In this document: piece after piece, positions 5,340 through 9,107 of the stretch
Numbering within the stretch: the stretch's first letter is position 1
How the letters are laid out: every line of letters begins with the position of its first letter
Assembly: GCA_947455015.1 (NCBI GenBank)
Contig: CANGMY010000044.1
Coordinates: 1-9,107 of the forward strand
Length of the DNA: 9,107 bases
Origin: Microthrixaceae bacterium
GTDB lineage: Bacteria; Actinomycetota; Acidimicrobiia; Acidimicrobiales; Acidimicrobilacustridaceae
Reading direction: 5' to 3'
Notes under the pieces: model-generated
Database searches by the model: none
Seen by the model: the letters and a program-made list of their open reading frames with translations, nothing else
Told to the model about the DNA's origin: nothing
Made by a program: the position numbers and the translations under genes

Positions 5340-8300
5340 TGCGCACCCCGACTGACATGCCACAGCGTCGCCGCTTCTCGCGGGGCCGTCTTGCCCTCAT
5401 CATGACCGTGGCGGTGCTCTTTGTGCTGTTCATGTCGTTACGCGGCCTCGCCGGCTTCTGGACCGACTGGATGTGGTTCGACTCGTTGGGCTTGGGCTCG
5501 GTGTTTACGGGCGTGCTCGGAGCGAAAATCGCGTTGGGTGCAATCTTCACCGCTGCGTTTTTCGTCATGGTGCTCGTCAACTTGGTCATTGCTGATCGCA
5601 TCGGTCCAAAGGTTCGCCAGACCGGGCCAGAAGACGACCTGCTCGATCGCTATCACGCAACAATCGGCCGTCGCACGAAGACGGTTCGAGTCGTGGCGTC
5701 GCTCGTACTTGCGCTTGTTGCCGGACTGGGAATGTCAGGCGACTGGAACCAGTGGATCTTGTTCCGAAACGGCGGAAGTTTCGGGGTGAACGATCAAACG
5801 TTCCAGACCGACGTTGGCTTCTACGTCTTCAAACTTCCGTTCTACTCATCAGTCGTCAATTGGTTGTTCGCCGCTGGCATCATCATCCTGATCGTGACGG
5901 TCGTCGCGCATTACCTCAATGGCGGCATCCGTCTTCAGACTCCGGGGCAGCGCGTCACACCTCAGGTCAAAGCGCATATTTCTGTACTTCTTGGGCTGTT
6001 GGCGCTGGTGAAGGCCGCTGATTACTGGTTGCAGCGTTATGCGCTTACCTATTCCACCCGTGGAACGGTCGATGGTGCGACCTACACCGATGTAAAGGCG
6101 CAACTTCCCGCCATTTACCTTTTGCTGTTCATCGCGTTGTTGTCATTCGGATTGTTCATTGTGAACATCTGGCGCCGCGGCTGGACTTTGCCGGTTGTGG
6201 CAGTCGGCCTTTGGGCGCTTGTTTCGGTTGTCGCTGGCGTCGGTTATCCGGCGTTCATTCAACGTTTCGTGGTTGAGCCCGAGGAATCGACTCGGGAGAC
6301 GCCCTATATCGATCACAACATCAGCTCGACACGAACCGCCATGGGGCTGAGCGAAGTCGACACCAAAGCTTTTATCTACAATCAAGACAAATCGGTCGCA
6401 ACGCAGAACGTCAATGACAATCCCGGAACGATTCGCAATATTCGTTTGCTCGATCCGACGATTGTTGAACCGACATACCAGCGCCTACAGAGCCAATACT
6501 CGCAACTTCGATTCAACGAACTTGATGTCGATCGCTATCCGATCAAAACCCCTTCGGGTGACGTCGCCAACACTCAAGTCATTGTTGGTACTCGTGACCT
6601 CAACGTTGCGCAGATTCCACAGAGTTCGTGGGAGGGGCAGCACCTGGCGTACACGCACGGCTACGGCGTGGCCCTTGCTCCAGCCAATGCGACAACGTCC
6701 CAAGGCCGTCCCGATTTCTTGATCAAGAACGTTCCTCAGATCACCGATACGGCGAGAATCACTACCGATATTTCGACTCCGCAGCTGTATTACGGCGAGA
6801 ACGTCACGGGCTATGCCATTACAAACGCGACCCGCGAAGAAATTGATTATGTCGAGGCCGACGGCCAAACCAAGTTCACGCAGTACTCCGGTTCCGGCGG
6901 AGTGAAACTTGATTCATTCATTAAGAAGGCTGCCTACGGACTGAAGTTCTCGGACTGGAACCTTGTGGTGTCGAACTTCCTCAAGTCCGATTCTCGCATC
7001 GTGTATCAGCGTGATATCCGCCAGCGCATCGAAGCAGTCGCGCCCTTCATGCAGTTCGACAACGATCCGTACCCAGTTATTCAAGACGGACGAATCGTTT
7101 ACATCTTCGACGGTTACACGACAACAGACCGTTACCCGAATGCTCAGCGAGCCGACTCCAGCGGCCTTCCTGCCGGAAGCGATTTGGGCGGTAAGCGTTT
7201 CAACTACATCCGTAATTCGGTCAAGGGTGTTGTGGACACCTACGACGGCACGGTGAAGCTCTACATCGTCGATCCTTCCGACCCCATCGTGAACGCGTAC
7301 CAAAAGGCGTTTCCTGCCTTGTTTGCTGGCGTCGACGAGATGCCGGCCGAACTCAAGGCGCATTGGCGTTACCCCGAGGATCTCTTCCGGGTGCAGACCA
7401 ACATGTTCGGCCGCTATCACATCAGCGACCCGAAGTCGTTCTACGAAAAGTCTTCGAGCTGGTCAGTTGCTCAGGATCCAGGTTCGACGGTGAACGGTTC
7501 AACCGCGATCGTCACGACGAATCAAACGGTGAACGGCACAACTTTGGTGCGAACGAAGGAAGCGCGTATTAGCCCTGTGTATTCGCTTATGCGACTGCCG
7601 GGAGAGAACACGGAATCATTTGTGATGCTGCGTCCATTTGTTCCGTTCTCTGAAGACGACTCAAAGAAGACACTCACTTCGTTCATGGTGGCGAATAGTG
7701 ATCCTGCCCAATACGGCAAACTGACCGTGTATGAAATGCCGTCGGGTTTCAATATCGACGGTCCGGCAATTGTGAACGCCAACATTCTTTCTGACCCGGA
7801 AGTCAGTAAGTACACAACCCTGTTGAATCAGCAGGGTTCGCGAACCCAGTTCGGCAGCCTGATGCTGACCCCGGTGAACAACTCCATTATTTATGTGCGT
7901 CCGTTGTATGTGTCGTCTGACAACAACACGCAGATTCCCGAGTTGAAGCAGGTCATCGCCGTGTTCGGCGGTCAGGTCGTGATGAAGCCCACACTTCGTG
8001 AAGCGCTGCAGACCCTGTTCCCTGGAGCAAACCCGCAAACCTTCGAGTCGGGAACGATCACGCAGGATGACACGGGTAGCAACGGCTCGACGAATAACGG
8101 ATCCTCGTCGGGCAATTCCACAACGACAACCACGATTCCTTCAACAGGAAATGCAACGAAGGATCAGTTGATCGACCAGGCAGCGAAAGCCTTGGCCGAT
8201 GCTGACGCGGCGCTCCGCAACGGCGATCTCGCGGGCTATCAGGCAAAGGTCAAGGAAGCGCAAACCTTGATTAGTCAGGCGCAGTCGCTTCCCGACGGCA

Positions 8301-8371
8301 CCACGTCGAGTTCGGGTTCGTCCGGTTCAACGACGACAACGACGACCGTTCGATCAGGCACGCCCGCTTAG
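5339..8371 (+). CDS. UPF0182 family (COG1615) large membrane protein
   Basis: A 1010-residue protein. Seven membrane segments are visible at about residues 16-36, 57-80, 115-132, 170-193, 212-230, 255-278 and 283-303. A large extracytoplasmic domain (~305-900) follows. Family landmarks are RYALTYSTRGTVDGATYTDV before TM6, ETPYIDHNISSTRTAMGL, the SRIVYQRDIRQRIEAVAPF block, DPYPV with DGYTTTDRYPNA, and HWRYPEDLFRVQTNMFGRYH. The C-terminus is a Thr/Ser/Gly/Asn-rich linker (~904-940), a short Ala/Gln/Lys helix (~941-984) and another Thr/Ser tail to residue 1010. The biochemical role of UPF0182 is unknown. M. tuberculosis Rv3193c is a homologue next to a PDZ/Lon protease, as here. The ATG is favoured by the -10/ATG spacing. 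The gap from the previous gene is 45 bases. The stop is 12 bases from the convergent TetR gene, with no clear terminator. Confidence 0.95.
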   Translation: MRTPTDMPQRRRFSRGRLALIMTVAVLFVLFMSLRGLAGFWTDWMWFDSLGLGSVFTGVLGAKIALGAIFTAAFFVMVLVNLVIADRIGPKVRQTGPEDDLLDRYHATIGRRTKTVRVVASLVLALVAGLGMSGDWNQWILFRNGGSFGVNDQTFQTDVGFYVFKLPFYSSVVNWLFAAGIIILIVTVVAHYLNGGIRLQTPGQRVTPQVKAHISVLLGLLALVKAADYWLQRYALTYSTRGTVDGATYTDVKAQLPAIYLLLFIALLSFGLFIVNIWRRGWTLPVVAVGLWALVSVVAGVGYPAFIQRFVVEPEESTRETPYIDHNISSTRTAMGLSEVDTKAFIYNQDKSVATQNVNDNPGTIRNIRLLDPTIVEPTYQRLQSQYSQLRFNELDVDRYPIKTPSGDVANTQVIVGTRDLNVAQIPQSSWEGQHLAYTHGYGVALAPANATTSQGRPDFLIKNVPQITDTARITTDISTPQLYYGENVTGYAITNATREEIDYVEADGQTKFTQYSGSGGVKLDSFIKKAAYGLKFSDWNLVVSNFLKSDSRIVYQRDIRQRIEAVAPFMQFDNDPYPVIQDGRIVYIFDGYTTTDRYPNAQRADSSGLPAGSDLGGKRFNYIRNSVKGVVDTYDGTVKLYIVDPSDPIVNAYQKAFPALFAGVDEMPAELKAHWRYPEDLFRVQTNMFGRYHISDPKSFYEKSSSWSVAQDPGSTVNGSTAIVTTNQTVNGTTLVRTKEARISPVYSLMRLPGENTESFVMLRPFVPFSEDDSKKTLTSFMVANSDPAQYGKLTVYEMPSGFNIDGPAIVNANILSDPEVSKYTTLLNQQGSRTQFGSLMLTPVNNSIIYVRPLYVSSDNNTQIPELKQVIAVFGGQVVMKPTLREALQTLFPGANPQTFESGTITQDDTGSNGSTNNGSSSGNSTTTTTIPSTGNATKDQLIDQAAKALADADAALRNGDLAGYQAKVKEAQTLISQAQSLPDGTTSSSGSSGSTTTTTTVRSGTPA

Positions 8372-8383
8372 TAGCGAGTTTCG

Positions 8384-8974
8384 TTAGACGGTTGGCCAGC
8401 TGCCGCTTTCAAGAGCAGCAACAAAGAGTGTCACCGTTGCCTGAAGTGCGATGTCGTCGTCGGCGCGACCAAGTGGCGTGCCCGGTTCTATGAGACCGCG
8501 AACCGTGGCGCTAAAGACGCGGTGCGCAATGGCAACTTCCTGCTCGTTCAACCCGTAGGAACCGAGCACTGTTCGGATCGGCCGCGCGATGCGCTTGGCC
8601 TGATCCCTGAACTCGTTGTCTTCGGCGCCGAGATGTCCGCGAAGTGCAGCCATGCGACCGGGGTGCTTGCGAGCGAAGTCTCGTTCGGCCTCGGCAATTG
8701 CCGTCAACGCGTCGGCCCCGCTGCGCCCGACGCTTGCTCCCCACACGACGTCGGCAACTTCGGTGACCGCGAGTATGGCGATGTCGCGGCGAAGCGCGTC
8801 AAGGCCATCGATGTGTGAGTAGAGCGAACTCACGTGCCGGTCGACTGCTTCGGCGACTTTCGAAAGCGTGAGCTCGCTCCAGCCAATCGAGTCAGCGAGG
8901 TCAGCGGCAGCTGCGATGAGCGTGTCGCGATCGAGGTACTGGCCTGTCGAACGGCTGCGAGCGGGAGCGCTCAT
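8384..8974 (-). CDS. TetR/AcrR-family transcriptional regulator
   Basis: A 196-residue protein of typical TetR length. The N-terminal DNA-binding domain spans ~14-64: helix 1 LIAAAADLADSIGW, then LTLSKVAEAVDRHVSSLYSHI (36-55) with the conserved A-x-x-V ... S-S-L-Y-x-H pattern of the recognition helix-turn-helix, then DGLDALRRDI. The rest is an all-helical ligand/dimerisation domain containing RDFARKHPGRMAALRG, RVFSATVRGL and a C-terminal VTLFVAALESG helix, resembling the WHG-like TetR C-terminal families. The ligand cannot be read from sequence. Its ATG overlaps the stop of the upstream amidohydrolase gene by 4 bases (8971-8974) and lacks a strong Shine-Dalgarno, so the two are probably co-transcribed and the regulator may control that gene or its operon. 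It converges with the UPF0182 gene, 12 bases away. Confidence 0.92.
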   Translation of the reverse strand: MSAPARSRSTGQYLDRDTLIAAAADLADSIGWSELTLSKVAEAVDRHVSSLYSHIDGLDALRRDIAILAVTEVADVVWGASVGRSGADALTAIAEAERDFARKHPGRMAALRGHLGAEDNEFRDQAKRIARPIRTVLGSYGLNEQEVAIAHRVFSATVRGLIEPGTPLGRADDDIALQATVTLFVAALESGSWPTV

Positions 8975-9107
8975 AGGTTCCAGACTCTGACGGCGTTGTC
9001 ACACACGATCTTGCGCTTTTCGTCTGCGGGAATTCCAGTAAATGCTCGTTCGATGAGATCCTGAGAGTCGGGCCAACTGGTAACCGGGTGAGGAAAGTCG
9101 GTCGACC
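8971..9107 (-). CDS. Amidohydrolase-family (amidohydrolase_2/COG2159) metal-dependent hydrolase, C-terminal fragment
   Basis: The last 44 residues of a minus-strand gene that enters from beyond the right edge. The visible sequence begins STDFPHPVTSWPDS and ends in KIVCDNAVRVWNL. The [ST]-D-[FY]-P-H element with W-P-D-S shortly after, and the closing K-x-x-x-x-N-A-x-x-[LV]-[YW] motif, are characteristic of the amidohydrolase_2 family (relatives of ACMSD-type decarboxylases and hydrolases). The Asp of S-T-D-F-P-H is the usual last metal ligand of that TIM-barrel fold. The substrate cannot be told from this fragment. The stop TGA (8973-8971) overlaps the TetR start by ATGA. Confidence 0.8.
   Translation of the reverse strand, partial: STDFPHPVTSWPDSQDLIERAFTGIPADEKRKIVCDNAVRVWNL

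Noticed and set aside
8110..8350. ACGAC-type simple-sequence tracts
   Set aside because: They encode the Thr-rich segments of the UPF0182 tail; spacing is irregular and there is no CRISPR-like repeat/spacer pattern.

Overview
The window looks like chromosomal housekeeping DNA from a moderately GC-rich (I judge high-50s percent) actinobacterium, and it fits class Acidimicrobiia best. The reasons are a PDZ/Lon-type membrane protease and a UPF0182 giant membrane protein encoded close together (an actinobacterial hallmark, compare Rv3194c/Rv3193c of Mycobacterium tuberculosis), a DivIVA-type scaffold, GTG/TTG start options, TANNNT -10 boxes placed directly before start codons as in leaderless transcripts, and a TetR/amidohydrolase pair. 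No mobile element, CRISPR array, rRNA or tRNA was seen. The genus is not determinable by eye.

Layout. (1) Bases 1-1313, plus strand: the 3' end of moaE, a 72-residue single-span membrane protein overlapping it by ATGA, then mreB one base further on. This is a tightly packed operon. (2) Bases 1303-2132, minus strand: a small membrane protein followed after 2 bases by a HEAT-repeat protein, whose 3' end overlaps the 3' end of mreB by 11 bp. (3) Bases 2133-2233: a divergent intergenic region with an unusual three-arm repeat that can fold in two mutually exclusive ways, one of which hides the ribosome binding site of the next gene. (4) Bases 2234-8371, plus strand: PDZ/Lon protease, hairpin, DivIVA coiled-coil protein with a phage Mu F/SPP1 gp7-like C-terminus, and UPF0182 protein. 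The last two genes each seem to have their own leaderless promoter with identical spacing. (5) Bases 8384-9107, minus strand: a TetR regulator, translationally coupled to the end of an amidohydrolase gene that runs off the window.

Biologically, the middle of the window is an envelope/morphogenesis neighbourhood: MreB (actin-like cell-wall scaffold), DivIVA-type scaffold, a membrane-anchored Ser/Lys protease and a large exported-domain membrane protein. The most unusual item is the DivIVA protein. Its last ~200 residues end in a Cys/His motif characteristic of phage minor head proteins, and its gene sits between the protease and UPF0182 genes, which are direct neighbours in mycobacteria.
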